Shown in pieces: positions 18,258 to 25,937 of a stretch of 64,000 nucleotides of DNA. This DNA comes from Rhizobium oryziradicis (GTDB lineage Bacteria; Pseudomonadota; Alphaproteobacteria; Rhizobiales; Rhizobiaceae), in assembly GCF_001939045.1 (NCBI RefSeq), contig NZ_MKIM01000024.1, positions 392,933 to 456,932 on the forward strand, given 5' to 3'. Position 1 is the first letter of the stretch. The number at the start of each line of letters is the position of its first letter. Both the position numbers and the translations under genes were made by a program. Under the pieces are notes generated by a model that ran no database searches, was not told the DNA's origin, and was given only the letters and a program-made list of their open reading frames with translations.

Positions 18258-19754
18258 TCACTTCATCGTTGGCATAACAAATTCGGCACCGTCCTTGATG
18301 CCTGAGGGCCAACGCGACGTCACCGTCTTGGTGCGGGTCCAGAACTTGATGGAATCTGTGCCGTGCTGATTGAGATCGCCGAAAGACGATGCCTTCCAGC
18401 CGCCAAAGGAGTGGTAAGCCAGCGGCACCGGAATCGGCACATTGATGCCGACCATGCCGATGTTGATGCGCGAGGCAAAATCACGGGCAGCATCACCATC
18501 ACGGGTATAGATGGCAACGCCATTGCCGTATTCATGCTTCATCGGCAGATCGAGGGCTTCTTCGTAATTCTTGGCGCGCACAACGGAGAGAACAGGCCCA
18601 AAAATTTCGGTCTTGTAGATATCCATGTCGGGGGTGACGTTATCAAACAGGCAGCCACCGACGAAATTGCCGTTTTCATAGCCCTGAAGTTTGAAATCGC
18701 GACCATCGACCACCAGCTTGGCACCGGCTTCAACACCGCTGTCAATCAGGCCGAGAATACGCTCGCGTGCTTCCTTGGTGATCACAGGCCCCAGATCGGC
18801 CTTGTCATCGGTGTAAGGGCCAATACGCAGGGCTTCCACCATGGGCGTCAGCTTGGCAATCAGACGATTTGCCGTTTCTTCACCCACCGGCACCGCGACC
18901 GAAATGGCCATGCAGCGCTCGCCAGCCGAGCCATAGCCTGCACCCATCAGCGCGTTTGCGGCCTGATCAAGATCGGCATCGGGCATGATGATCATGTGGT
19001 TCTTGGCACCACCAAAGCACTGGGCGCGCTTGCCGTTTGATGCCGCTGTGCCATAGACGTAACGCGCGATAGGCGTAGAACCAACGAAGGAAATGGCACC
19101 AACATCAGGATGGGTCAAAAGACCATCAACGGCAGCCTTATCGCCATTGACGACGTTGAGAATGCCAGCAGGCAGACCGGCTTCAATCATCAATTCGGCA
19201 AGGCGCATTGGCACAGATGGATCGCGCTCGGATGGCTTGAGAATGAAAGCATTGCCGCAGGCAATCGCAGGCGCAAACATCCACATGGGAATCATGGCCG
19301 GGAAGTTGAACGGGGTAATGCCAGCGCCAACGCCCACAGCCTGACGGATGGAATACATATCAATATTCGGGCCGGCACCCTCAGTAAATTCGCTCTTGGA
19401 GAGATGCGGAATGCCGATGACGAATTCGCAGACTTCGAGGCCGCGCACAATATCGCCCTTGGCGTCTTCAATGGTCTTGCCATGCTCGCGCGACAGCATT
19501 TCAGCCAGCTCATCCATATTGTCGTTCAACAGCTGAACGAACTTCATGAACACGCGGGCGCGGCGCTGCGGGTTGGTAGCCGCCCATTTTGGCTGGGCGG
19601 CTTTGGCGTTTTCAACGGCAGCATTCAGCTCGGCTTCGCTGGCCAGCGCCACTTCGCCCTGCACTTCGCCGGTGGCTGGGTTGAAAATCGGCTGCTTGCG
19701 GCCTGAAGTGCCAGCCACGGCCTTGCCGCCGATAAAATGCCCGATCTGATACAT
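18258..19754 (-). CDS. mmsA: Methylmalonate-semialdehyde dehydrogenase (CoA-acylating)
   Basis: A 498-residue aldehyde dehydrogenase. Family marks are GVGAGITPFNFPAMIPMWMF, the FVGSTPIARYVY motif, FGGAKNHMIIMPDAD, and the catalytic cysteine in GSAGERCMA. The GAKNHM and GERCM pair is diagnostic for MmsA/IolA rather than general aldehyde dehydrogenases. It converts methylmalonate or malonate semialdehyde to propionyl- or acetyl-CoA in valine and inositol breakdown. It is transcribed away from a LysR gene 103 bp away, with a strong inverted repeat between them. A second copy of its last 15 codons lies downstream. Confidence 0.93.
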   Translation of the reverse strand: MYQIGHFIGGKAVAGTSGRKQPIFNPATGEVQGEVALASEAELNAAVENAKAAQPKWAATNPQRRARVFMKFVQLLNDNMDELAEMLSREHGKTIEDAKGDIVRGLEVCEFVIGIPHLSKSEFTEGAGPNIDMYSIRQAVGVGAGITPFNFPAMIPMWMFAPAIACGNAFILKPSERDPSVPMRLAELMIEAGLPAGILNVVNGDKAAVDGLLTHPDVGAISFVGSTPIARYVYGTAASNGKRAQCFGGAKNHMIIMPDADLDQAANALMGAGYGSAGERCMAISVAVPVGEETANRLIAKLTPMVEALRIGPYTDDKADLGPVITKEARERILGLIDSGVEAGAKLVVDGRDFKLQGYENGNFVGGCLFDNVTPDMDIYKTEIFGPVLSVVRAKNYEEALDLPMKHEYGNGVAIYTRDGDAARDFASRINIGMVGINVPIPVPLAYHSFGGWKASSFGDLNQHGTDSIKFWTRTKTVTSRWPSGIKDGAEFVMPTMK

Positions 19755-19802
19755 GGGTGATCCTCCTGAGTGTTTTTGCTGGGCACACTATCGCGCTTTA
19801 AT

Positions 19803-19843
19803 TTGCACAACGCAACGCGATGGTTTACGCATCCGTTGTGCAA
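19803..19843. promoter_or_regulatory. Probable LysR operator between mmsA and its regulator
   Basis: A perfect 10-bp inverted repeat: TTGCACAACG (19803-19812) and CGTTGTGCAA (19834-19843), 21 bp apart. It lies in the 103-bp gap between divergent mmsA and lysR starts. Two half-sites on opposite sides of several helical turns suit a tetrameric LysR regulator acting on both genes. Confidence 0.65.
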
Positions 19844-19857
19844 AAATGGATATTACC

Positions 19858-20739
19858 ATGAACTGGGATGACGTTCGCATATTTCTGGCCATTGCCCGCA
19901 CAGGGCAGATTCTTGCCGCTTCCAAGCGGCTGGGGCTGAACCATGCCACACTGTCACGCCGCTTGACCGCGTTGGAAGATGCGCTGAAGACCCGCCTGTT
20001 CGTACGTCGCACCAATGGCTGTGAACTGACCGCTGAAGGCGAGACCTTTCTGACCTCGGCTGAGCGGATGGAAACCGAAATGCTGGAGGTGCAGGCCCGC
20101 CTTGGCCGCACCGATGCCAAGGTGGCAGGCACCGTGCGCATTGGCGCACCCGATGGATTCGGGGTGTTTTTTCTGGCCTCCCATCTTGGCGGGCTGATTG
20201 AGCGACACCCGGAGCTGAAAATTCAGCTGGTGCCGGTGCCGCGCTCCTTCTCGCTGTCGCAGCGCGAAGCCGATATTGCCGTAACACTTGAGCGGCCCGA
20301 TCAGGGCCGGCTGGTGTCTGCCCACCTCACCGATTACACCTTGGCGCTCTATGCCTCAAAAACCTATGTCGAGCGCCATGGTCTGCCAGACACCGTGGAT
20401 GCGCTGAAAACCCATCGGCGCATTGGCTATGTGGAAGATTTGATTTTCACGCAATCGCTGAATTTTACCGGCGAGATCATGCGCAACTGGAGCGCAAGTT
20501 TTGAGATTTCCTCGGCTATTGGCCAGACCGAAGCGGTTTTGGCGGGTGCCGGTATTGGGATTCTGCACAGCTACATTGCCCGCCAGCATCACGATTTGAT
20601 CCGCATTCTGCCAGAGATTACCCTGCGCCGTGCCTATTGGACCACCTATCACGAGAGCCTGCGTGATCTGGCCCGCATTCGCACCGTGGTGGATTATTTG
20701 AGCGAACAAGTGAATGAAAACCGCAGCATCTTTTTATAA
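19858..20739 (+). CDS. LysR family regulator, likely controller of mmsA
   Basis: A 293-residue LysR-type regulator. The HTH covers residues 1-60 (MNWDDVRIFLAIARTGQILA, then NHATLSRRLTALE), followed by the linker helix and a ligand domain (AGTVRIGAPDGFGVFFLA onward). The start MNWDDVRIF is typical; an ATG 12 bp upstream is equally possible and would begin right at the inverted repeat. It is divergent from mmsA and is followed after 14 bp by osmC, with which it probably forms an operon. Autoregulation through 19803-19843 is expected. Confidence 0.9.
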   Translation: MNWDDVRIFLAIARTGQILAASKRLGLNHATLSRRLTALEDALKTRLFVRRTNGCELTAEGETFLTSAERMETEMLEVQARLGRTDAKVAGTVRIGAPDGFGVFFLASHLGGLIERHPELKIQLVPVPRSFSLSQREADIAVTLERPDQGRLVSAHLTDYTLALYASKTYVERHGLPDTVDALKTHRRIGYVEDLIFTQSLNFTGEIMRNWSASFEISSAIGQTEAVLAGAGIGILHSYIARQHHDLIRILPEITLRRAYWTTYHESLRDLARIRTVVDYLSEQVNENRSIFL

Positions 20740-20753
20740 CAGGAACATGCATC

Positions 20754-21185
20754 ATGGCTGAGATGAAAATGAAAACCCGCCCGATGGGAGCCAGCGCCGT
20801 GATTGGCCGCACCGGCTTTCCGCACATCACCTCCGCCACCGGCGGCGAACTCAATATTGTCACTGGCCCATCGCAAGCGGGGTTTAACCCGCTGGACCTG
20901 CTCTATGCCTCGCTTGCAGGCTGCCTCACCATCAGCGCACGCCTCGTGGCAAGCGAGCTGGGCGTGATGGACAAGATCACCACTATCACCGCAGCTGTGA
21001 GCGGGGAGAAGGCCAAGGAAGGCCTTTCGCGCGTCGAGCGCTTTGACATCGTCCTCACCATTGCAGGTGACATTGACGATGAAACGCGCCACGCCATTGC
21101 CCATAAAGCAGAGCATGAGATTTGCACCGTCAGCAATACGTTGACTGCCAATCCGACATTTGCAACAACGGTTCTGGCTGAATAA
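20754..21185 (+). CDS. OsmC family peroxiredoxin-like protein
   Basis: A 143-residue protein with the two redox cysteines of OsmC/Ohr proteins: Cys57 in LYASLAGCL and Cys124 in EICTVSNTL. The FNPLDLLYASLAGC segment is characteristic. It should reduce organic hydroperoxides in the cytoplasm, or act in a related detoxification role. It is 14 bp downstream of the LysR gene on the same strand. Its stop directly abuts the end of the convergent DUF1007 gene. Confidence 0.88.
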   Translation: MAEMKMKTRPMGASAVIGRTGFPHITSATGGELNIVTGPSQAGFNPLDLLYASLAGCLTISARLVASELGVMDKITTITAAVSGEKAKEGLSRVERFDIVLTIAGDIDDETRHAIAHKAEHEICTVSNTLTANPTFATTVLAE

Positions 21186-21794
21186 TCAAGGCTCGCAGGT
21201 CAAGGTGATTTCATCGGGCACCACCAGCTTGGCAAAATAGGCACCTTGTGGGTCGGGTGCGACAGTGGCGTGGCATTTCTTGTCGAAATCACCGCGAATT
21301 TGCAGGCCAGCATTGTCTGCCAGTTTGAAGGCTGCGGTATAATCCTTATCTCTCACCGCCACATCCAGCCGCTGGCCGCGCAGATCAATGGGTGCTGCCA
21401 CATTGAAGGCAAATGTCACCGTCACCACACCCTTGTGGCTTTCGGCTGAAAATCCAACCGGCTCAAGTCCCGCTGCGGGCTTGCCGCCCATGGTGAGATT
21501 GGTAAAAAAGCGTTTGCGGCGAAGGTCCGCGACCAGCTTTTCACGCAAGGCCTCGGTTTCAGTGACATTCAATGCCCCATCCTGATCGCGGTCATATTGG
21601 TCCAGCAAGGTGCGGCTGTAGGCAGCATCAAACGTCCAGCTTTCGCCCAAGCCTGTCAGCACACCACGCCGCATGTCAAACAACACCCGAAGCGTGATGG
21701 CAATATCGGGATGGGCAAAGGCGGGAGAGACGCCCATGACCGTCAGCATCATAAGGGCGGCGCAACGGCTATACATCTGCGTTGATCGGCTCAT
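21186..21794 (-). CDS. DUF1007 periplasmic protein with EF-hand-like loop
   Basis: A 202-residue protein with a Sec signal (residues 1-27, ending SPAFA/HP). The mature chain starts HPDIAI, as in DUF1007 proteins, which are usually coded beside nickel/cobalt exporters or permeases. An EF-hand-like loop, DRDQDGALNVTE (about 68-79), could bind calcium or another divalent metal. Its start overlaps the stop of the membrane-protein gene upstream (ATGA), so it is translated in one operon with that gene and HupE. A substrate-capture or accessory role for metal transport is inference. Confidence 0.8.
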   Translation of the reverse strand: MSRSTQMYSRCAALMMLTVMGVSPAFAHPDIAITLRVLFDMRRGVLTGLGESWTFDAAYSRTLLDQYDRDQDGALNVTETEALREKLVADLRRKRFFTNLTMGGKPAAGLEPVGFSAESHKGVVTVTFAFNVAAPIDLRGQRLDVAVRDKDYTAAFKLADNAGLQIRGDFDKKCHATVAPDPQGAYFAKLVVPDEITLTCEP

Positions 21795-22594
21795 CCCTCC
21801 CTCCCGTCTTGCAATGTACGTCGCCGTGGTCCCCAGCGCTCAAAGGATTTCAAGATCGGATCAAAACCGGGGAAACTGCCGCTGATCACGGGTGGTGCCA
21901 CAAAGGGCGGCGGCACCAGCTCGGTCTGTTTTGACGCCATATAGGCTCCGCCATAGAGCGCACCAATGGCGAGCAACCAGCTGCCAAACACTCTTGAGGC
22001 AATCATGGTCCAGGATGCGGTGAAAATCCCTGCCACCAGCCCAGCAGTCAGCAACACCCACACAGTGGTGACCAAGGCCCAAGGCAGATAGGTGCGATCG
22101 TGAAAGGTGGGGTCGGAAAAATCCACCGCCAGCGCCAGCGCCGCCCCCAGCACAGGCATGACCAACAGGCTTGGCCAAAACCGCAATGACGGCGGCAAAA
22201 CCAACAACAGACCCGCCAGCAAACACGCCAGCGGCCCCACCAGAAAGAAATGGGTCGGCGCGCCCGGCAAGGGTGCCAACACCTGCATCAATTCATCATG
22301 CCAAGGCAGGCCGGTGGCAATTCCTGCCACCAGAAGGGCCGCCGCCACAGGCCAGCGCCACAGCGGCATTTGCCCCAGCAACAGGCCCGCTCCCACCAGT
22401 GGCAACAATCGCTCTGCAGTGAAGGTTGTCAGCAACAACCAATGCGCCAGCGTGCCCTGCACTGCCCATGTCATCAAGGCAGAGGTGGCAATGGCCACAA
22501 CACCGGCAAACACCAAAACCCCAACGACAATCAGCGTCAGGCGTCTGGATCTTTGCTCGAGGGTTGCCCGCTTTGCCATCAGGTTATGCGCCAT
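21791..22594 (-). CDS. Seven-helix membrane protein of unknown function
   Basis: A 267-residue inner-membrane protein with about seven hydrophobic helices and short loops. It ends in a charged tail (SFERWGPRRRTLQDGREG). I do not recognise a family. The ATG at 22594 overlaps the hupE stop by one base (TGATG), and its own stop overlaps the DUF1007 start. This translational coupling on both sides argues that the three proteins work together, probably in nickel or cobalt handling. Confidence 0.75.
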   Translation of the reverse strand: MAHNLMAKRATLEQRSRRLTLIVVGVLVFAGVVAIATSALMTWAVQGTLAHWLLLTTFTAERLLPLVGAGLLLGQMPLWRWPVAAALLVAGIATGLPWHDELMQVLAPLPGAPTHFFLVGPLACLLAGLLLVLPPSLRFWPSLLVMPVLGAALALAVDFSDPTFHDRTYLPWALVTTVWVLLTAGLVAGIFTASWTMIASRVFGSWLLAIGALYGGAYMASKQTELVPPPFVAPPVISGSFPGFDPILKSFERWGPRRRTLQDGREG

Positions 22595-23202
22595 CAAGTC
22601 ACGAGGAAGTAAAGACCACCGATGGCAATCATGCCACCGGGAATCCGCACCATCCGATTGCCCAGCGCGCGCTGCACGCCCAAGCCCATACCAATGCCTG
22701 CCAGATGGATCAAGCCTGTTGCCAACACAAAACCAATGGCGAAATCGGCCGGGTCAGCCGCCTCAGGCAATTCAGCGCCATGGGCATAGCCGTGGCAAAT
22801 GGCAAAAAGACCAATCACGGTCAGCGCCAGCCATTCCGGTGGCCGCCACACAAAGGCAATAGCCGCGCCCAGCACCACGATGGACAGGGCAATACCCGTC
22901 TCAATCGCTGGCAATGGCACACCGGCAATGCCGAGAATGCCGCCCAGCACCATGATCAATGGAAAGGTAATCGGCAGGGTCCAAACATTGCGCCCGCCCA
23001 TTTGCGCACCCCAAAGGCCGACAGAAAACATCGCCAACAGGTGATCGGCACCCGAGAGCGGATGCTCAAACCCTTGCAGAAAACCGCCAGACCCACCTTG
23101 AATGATATGCGCCTGCGCAATGCCGGGCATGAAGGCAACAACGCCCGCCAACGCCAAAAGGCGTCCCACCATGACCGCTCGCGACCTGTTTTGATCCTGC
23201 AT
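22594..23202 (-). CDS. HupE/UreJ family nickel/cobalt permease 1
   Basis: A 202-residue HupE/UreJ protein. The start at 23202 has a GGAGG ribosome site; an in-frame start at 23223 does not. A signal-like segment ends IAQA/HII, and six helices follow. The family signature GFLQGFEHPLSGADHLLAM with its His and Asp residues is thought to bind the metal. HupE proteins import nickel for hydrogenase or urease; some import cobalt. It is first in the operon hupE, 7-TM protein, DUF1007, and is divergent from a second HupE gene. Confidence 0.88.
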   Translation of the reverse strand: MQDQNRSRAVMVGRLLALAGVVAFMPGIAQAHIIQGGSGGFLQGFEHPLSGADHLLAMFSVGLWGAQMGGRNVWTLPITFPLIMVLGGILGIAGVPLPAIETGIALSIVVLGAAIAFVWRPPEWLALTVIGLFAICHGYAHGAELPEAADPADFAIGFVLATGLIHLAGIGMGLGVQRALGNRMVRIPGGMIAIGGLYFLVT

Positions 23203-23318
23203 TTTCTGGCCTCCAAAAGACACTGCTGTTTGCCACCCTTTGCAAACTGATTTTGCGACCGAATTGTGTTGGCAGGCTCTTCTGATTAAAAAAGCATGGC
23301 CTTCAGAAAATGCCGGTC

Positions 23319-23335
23319 GTTGTCAGGGCGACAAC
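23319..23335. promoter_or_regulatory. Inverted repeat in the divergent hupE control region
   Basis: GTTGTC (23319-23324) and GACAAC (23330-23335) with a 5-nt spacer lie in the 199-bp gap between the two divergent HupE genes. It is a possible operator; no regulator gene is next to it and I cannot name the binding protein. Confidence 0.35.
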
Positions 23336-23401
23336 CATAAACTATACCCATTTGCGAATGATTATAGGCCTTTATTTTCCATAAACGGCAAGGGCAATGC
23401 C

Positions 23402-24028
23402 ATGATGACACATCCCCATCCAAAGAAAACCGCAACCAGCCTTCGCCAGATGATTACTATGAGCCTCATCGCGGCCAGCTTTGCCACCCCGGCCTCAGCC
23501 CATATTCTGGGCGGCCCCATGGGCGGCTTTGGCAGCGGCTTTGAACATCCGCTTCTGGGGGCTGATCATTTTCTGGCCATGCTGGCGGTTGGCCTGTGGG
23601 GCGCGCAAATGGGCGGCCGCTCGGTCTGGACCCTGCCCGCCACCTTCCCGCTGATCATGTGCGTGGGCGGCGTTATCGGCATGTTATTCAATATTCCAGA
23701 TGCCGTGATTTCCGGCGGCATTTCGCTGTCTTTGATTGCGCTCGGCGGTGCCATTGCTGCCCGCTGGAAAGCCCCGGAATATGCATCCCTGACCATCATC
23801 GCCCTGTTTGCCCTGTTCCACGGCTACCCGCACGGCAAAATGGCCCCCAACGCCACCGACCCCGCCGCCTACACCGTCGGCTTCGTGGTCGCCACCGGCA
23901 TGATCCACATCCTCGGCATCGCCATCGGCTATGGCCTGGGCAGGCTCTACAACGGCCTGGTGGTGCGCGCACTGGGCGGGATGATTGTACTGGCGGGGGT
24001 GTATTATCTGGTGACGGGGCAGATGTAG
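23402..24028 (+). CDS. HupE/UreJ family nickel/cobalt permease 2
   Basis: A 208-residue paralogue of the gene at 22594-23202. The tandem ATG at 23402/23405 follows AAGGGCA; the frame is open upstream but lacks a signal-like start there. After a signal ending PASA/HIL come GGFGSGFEHPLLGADHFLAML and six helices, including LFHGYPHGKMAP with two further His residues. It faces away from copy 1, so the two share one control region. They may differ in metal (Ni or Co) or affinity. Confidence 0.88.
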   Translation: MMTHPHPKKTATSLRQMITMSLIAASFATPASAHILGGPMGGFGSGFEHPLLGADHFLAMLAVGLWGAQMGGRSVWTLPATFPLIMCVGGVIGMLFNIPDAVISGGISLSLIALGGAIAARWKAPEYASLTIIALFALFHGYPHGKMAPNATDPAAYTVGFVVATGMIHILGIAIGYGLGRLYNGLVVRALGGMIVLAGVYYLVTGQM

Positions 24029-24112
24029 TTTTACATCGATACTTCGAAAGTTTCTGCAAATCTGCCAACAAAAGGAGTATGATTTTTTCGATTTCTCTAT
24101 CGAGGCAAAACA

Positions 24113-24856
24113 GTGCTAAACAGTATTTTGCAAGAATTTCTCTCCTTTCTCGGTATGGACTCGCTGAAGCAGTTTATTGCTCCATTGGGAACTAGCATCG
24201 TGACTGTGTATATCGCCTTCAAATGGCTCGGAAAGTCATGGATAGAGCATAAATTTTCTGCCGCCTTGCAAAAAAGCCAAGCAAAACATGACGAGGCGCT
24301 TGAGCAAGTCCGAATGAGGATGAATGCCGCGCTTGACCGACAGATAAAACTGTACGCGTGGGAGTTTGAGATTCTTCCGGGCCTATGGGAGAAAGCGGTA
24401 AATGCCTACTCAGCAGTTTTCGACTTCTTGCCGCCCAACCACATGCACAGATTCGATCTGGAAGGCATGACAGAGGAAGAGCTTGCAAAAGAGTTAGAGC
24501 AATTCCCTCTTGCTGCGAGCCAAAAGGAAAAATTAAAAAATAGCACCGACAGAAATAACCTTCTGTTTGAGTTTATGTATCCGCATCGACGTCAGTCAGT
24601 GAACGCCGCCTTGGGTGATTTTCGCGACGAAATTTACAAGCAAGGAATATTTGTGAATAGCGATGTCCGCGAAAAATTAGACTCTCTGTTCAAGATCCTT
24701 ACGAGGGCAAAAATAGAGGACGAAGGGAATTTCGACAATAAGCGGTTGGAGCCCCACCGAGAACATTTGAGTGCTTTTAGTTTACAGGGAGGAAAAGCCA
24801 GAAAGTCATTGGAAATGGCTATACGCCATACTCTATGGCATAGTGAAAGCAATTAA
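24113..24856 (+). CDS. Orphan membrane-anchored coiled-coil protein
   Basis: A 247-residue hypothetical protein read from a GTG after a GAGG site; an ATG at codon 15 is an alternative. One membrane segment lies near residues 25-42, followed at once by a charged helical region (KFSAALQKSQAKHDEALEQV onward) and an aromatic-rich EFEILPGLWEKAVNAY block. I recall similar anchored coiled-coil proteins as frequent hypotheticals in variable regions, without known function. The sequence is more AT-rich than its neighbours and sits beside tRNA-His, a usual site of gene acquisition. Confidence 0.6.
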   Translation: MLNSILQEFLSFLGMDSLKQFIAPLGTSIVTVYIAFKWLGKSWIEHKFSAALQKSQAKHDEALEQVRMRMNAALDRQIKLYAWEFEILPGLWEKAVNAYSAVFDFLPPNHMHRFDLEGMTEEELAKELEQFPLAASQKEKLKNSTDRNNLLFEFMYPHRRQSVNAALGDFRDEIYKQGIFVNSDVREKLDSLFKILTRAKIEDEGNFDNKRLEPHREHLSAFSLQGGKARKSLEMAIRHTLWHSESN

Positions 24857-24892
24857 CGGCTCAGACTTTAAATGAAAAACTATGTGGAAGAA

Positions 24893-24969
24893 TGGTACGG
24901 TTGGGGGGTCTCGAACCTCCGACCTCAGGTGCCACAAACCTGCGCTCTAACCAACTGAGCTACAACCGC
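24893..24969 (-). tRNA. tRNA-His (GTG anticodon)
   Basis: A 77-nt cloverleaf with encoded CCA. The anticodon stem CAGGT/ACCTG encloses TTGTGGC, giving anticodon GTG. The D-arm is TAGCTCAGTTGGTTAGAGC. The acceptor stem pairs GCGGTTG with CAACCGT, so position 1 is G opposite U72, and the discriminator is A73. The base before G1 is T, so the universal G-1 is not encoded. This matches the known loss of G-1 in tRNA-His of this alphaproteobacterial clade. The T-stem has one mismatch (GGAGG/CCCCC). Confidence 0.93.
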
Positions 24970-25085
24970 ACAAGCGCTTCAAACGCTGTTGAGGGGTCAC
25001 ATACGGGGCTCTGCGAAAAGTTTCAAGCGTTTTTTTCATTTATAAACAAAAAGGAGCCAGCAAACAAAAAAAAGAGCCAGCAAAC

Positions 25086-25114
25086 AAAAAAGGGTCAGCG
25101 AAGCCGACCCCTTT
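25086..25114 (-). terminator. Terminator of the phasin gene
   Basis: On the minus strand GGGTCGGC, a TTC turn, and GCTGACCC form a hairpin with one G-U pair, followed by TTTTTTG. Just beyond it two near-identical GAGCCAGCAAACAAA units stand in tandem (about 25053-25086). Confidence 0.75.
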
Positions 25115-25148
25115 CGATTTCCTTGCGGAAATTGTGACTGATCAATGA

Positions 25149-25598
25149 TCAGACAGGCTTGAAGCCGGACATAACCTTTTCGGCGGCCTCCTTGCCGGGC
25201 TTTGCCACGGTTTCAGCAACCTTTTTGGCGGTTTCCTGCATGGACTTGGCCTGCTCGACAGTGACTTCGGCCTGCTTGCGGAAGAAAGCGGTCTGCAGTT
25301 CAACCAGTTCGGCAACGGACTTGACGCCCATCAGCGATTCCATGTGGGTCAACGACAGTTCAGCATTGGTGCGCAGCGCGTCAATGGCCTTCAAGCCAAG
25401 TTCCATGCTGCCGCTCTGGGCGTTTTGAAGCGTGGCTTCAACGGTCTTGGATGCGTCTTCAGCAGCCGTCTTCATCTTTGCATAGGCTTCCTTGGACTGG
25501 GCAGCGCCCTTTTCCGCAAATTCGCGGAAGCTGTCTGTGACCTTTGCAGGATCGAAAGAAGGCATTGAGAAAACGTCGGAGGTCTTGTTGCTAGCCAT
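25149..25598 (-). CDS. Phasin family protein
   Basis: A 149-residue phasin (phasin_2 type) from the ATG at 25598, preceded by a strong AAGGAG site. A longer in-frame start at 25658 reads into the leader and is rejected. The chain is amphipathic and helical with many Ala, Lys and Glu; it contains FREFAEKGAAQSKEAYAKMK, LALTHMES-like and FRKQAEVTVEQAKSMQE segments typical of the family. Phasins coat polyhydroxybutyrate granules. An upstream palindrome rich in TGC/GCA may be the site of a PhaR-type repressor, and acetoacetyl-CoA synthetase lies 5 kb away. Confidence 0.88.
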   Translation of the reverse strand: MASNKTSDVFSMPSFDPAKVTDSFREFAEKGAAQSKEAYAKMKTAAEDASKTVEATLQNAQSGSMELGLKAIDALRTNAELSLTHMESLMGVKSVAELVELQTAFFRKQAEVTVEQAKSMQETAKKVAETVAKPGKEAAEKVMSGFKPV

Positions 25599-25671
25599 GA
25601 TATATACTCCTTGAGAGGGGCCTATCTTCGCGGCCCTGCTTTTTTTGATAGGCATCATATAACATCATCTT

Positions 25672-25704
25672 TTGTGCATTGCAATATATTGCTGCGATGC
25701 ACAA
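25672..25704. promoter_or_regulatory. TGC/GCA palindrome upstream of phasin, possible PhaR site
   Basis: TTGTGCAT (25672-25679) and ATGCACAA (25697-25704) form a perfect 8-bp inverted repeat around an inner palindrome GCAATATATTGC. It lies 74-106 bp before the phasin start. PhaR-type repressors of phasin genes bind TGC/GCA-rich palindromes, so this is a good candidate, but that link is inference. Confidence 0.5.
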
Positions 25705-25937
25705 TAACGAATTTTTCATTAACCCTATTTCGCGATTAAAACGCCACACACTGGACCAAATCAAGGTGCATGTTTATTAAAAATCTGTTAATTTGCCGCA
25801 TCTGTGGCACTGTATGGTTTGATTGGTCCCAAAAGGATTAAGGAAAAATTATGCAGCAAATGTGAAATGTTAAGGCTGATCTGAGTGCTTGGTTTTGGAA
25901 GCCTTCAGATCTGCCTTAAACGCTCGACAGGTTGATC

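Noticed and set aside
25048..25090. Tandem GAGCCAGCAAACAAA units considered as a CRISPR or satellite
   Set aside because: Only two copies without spacers.
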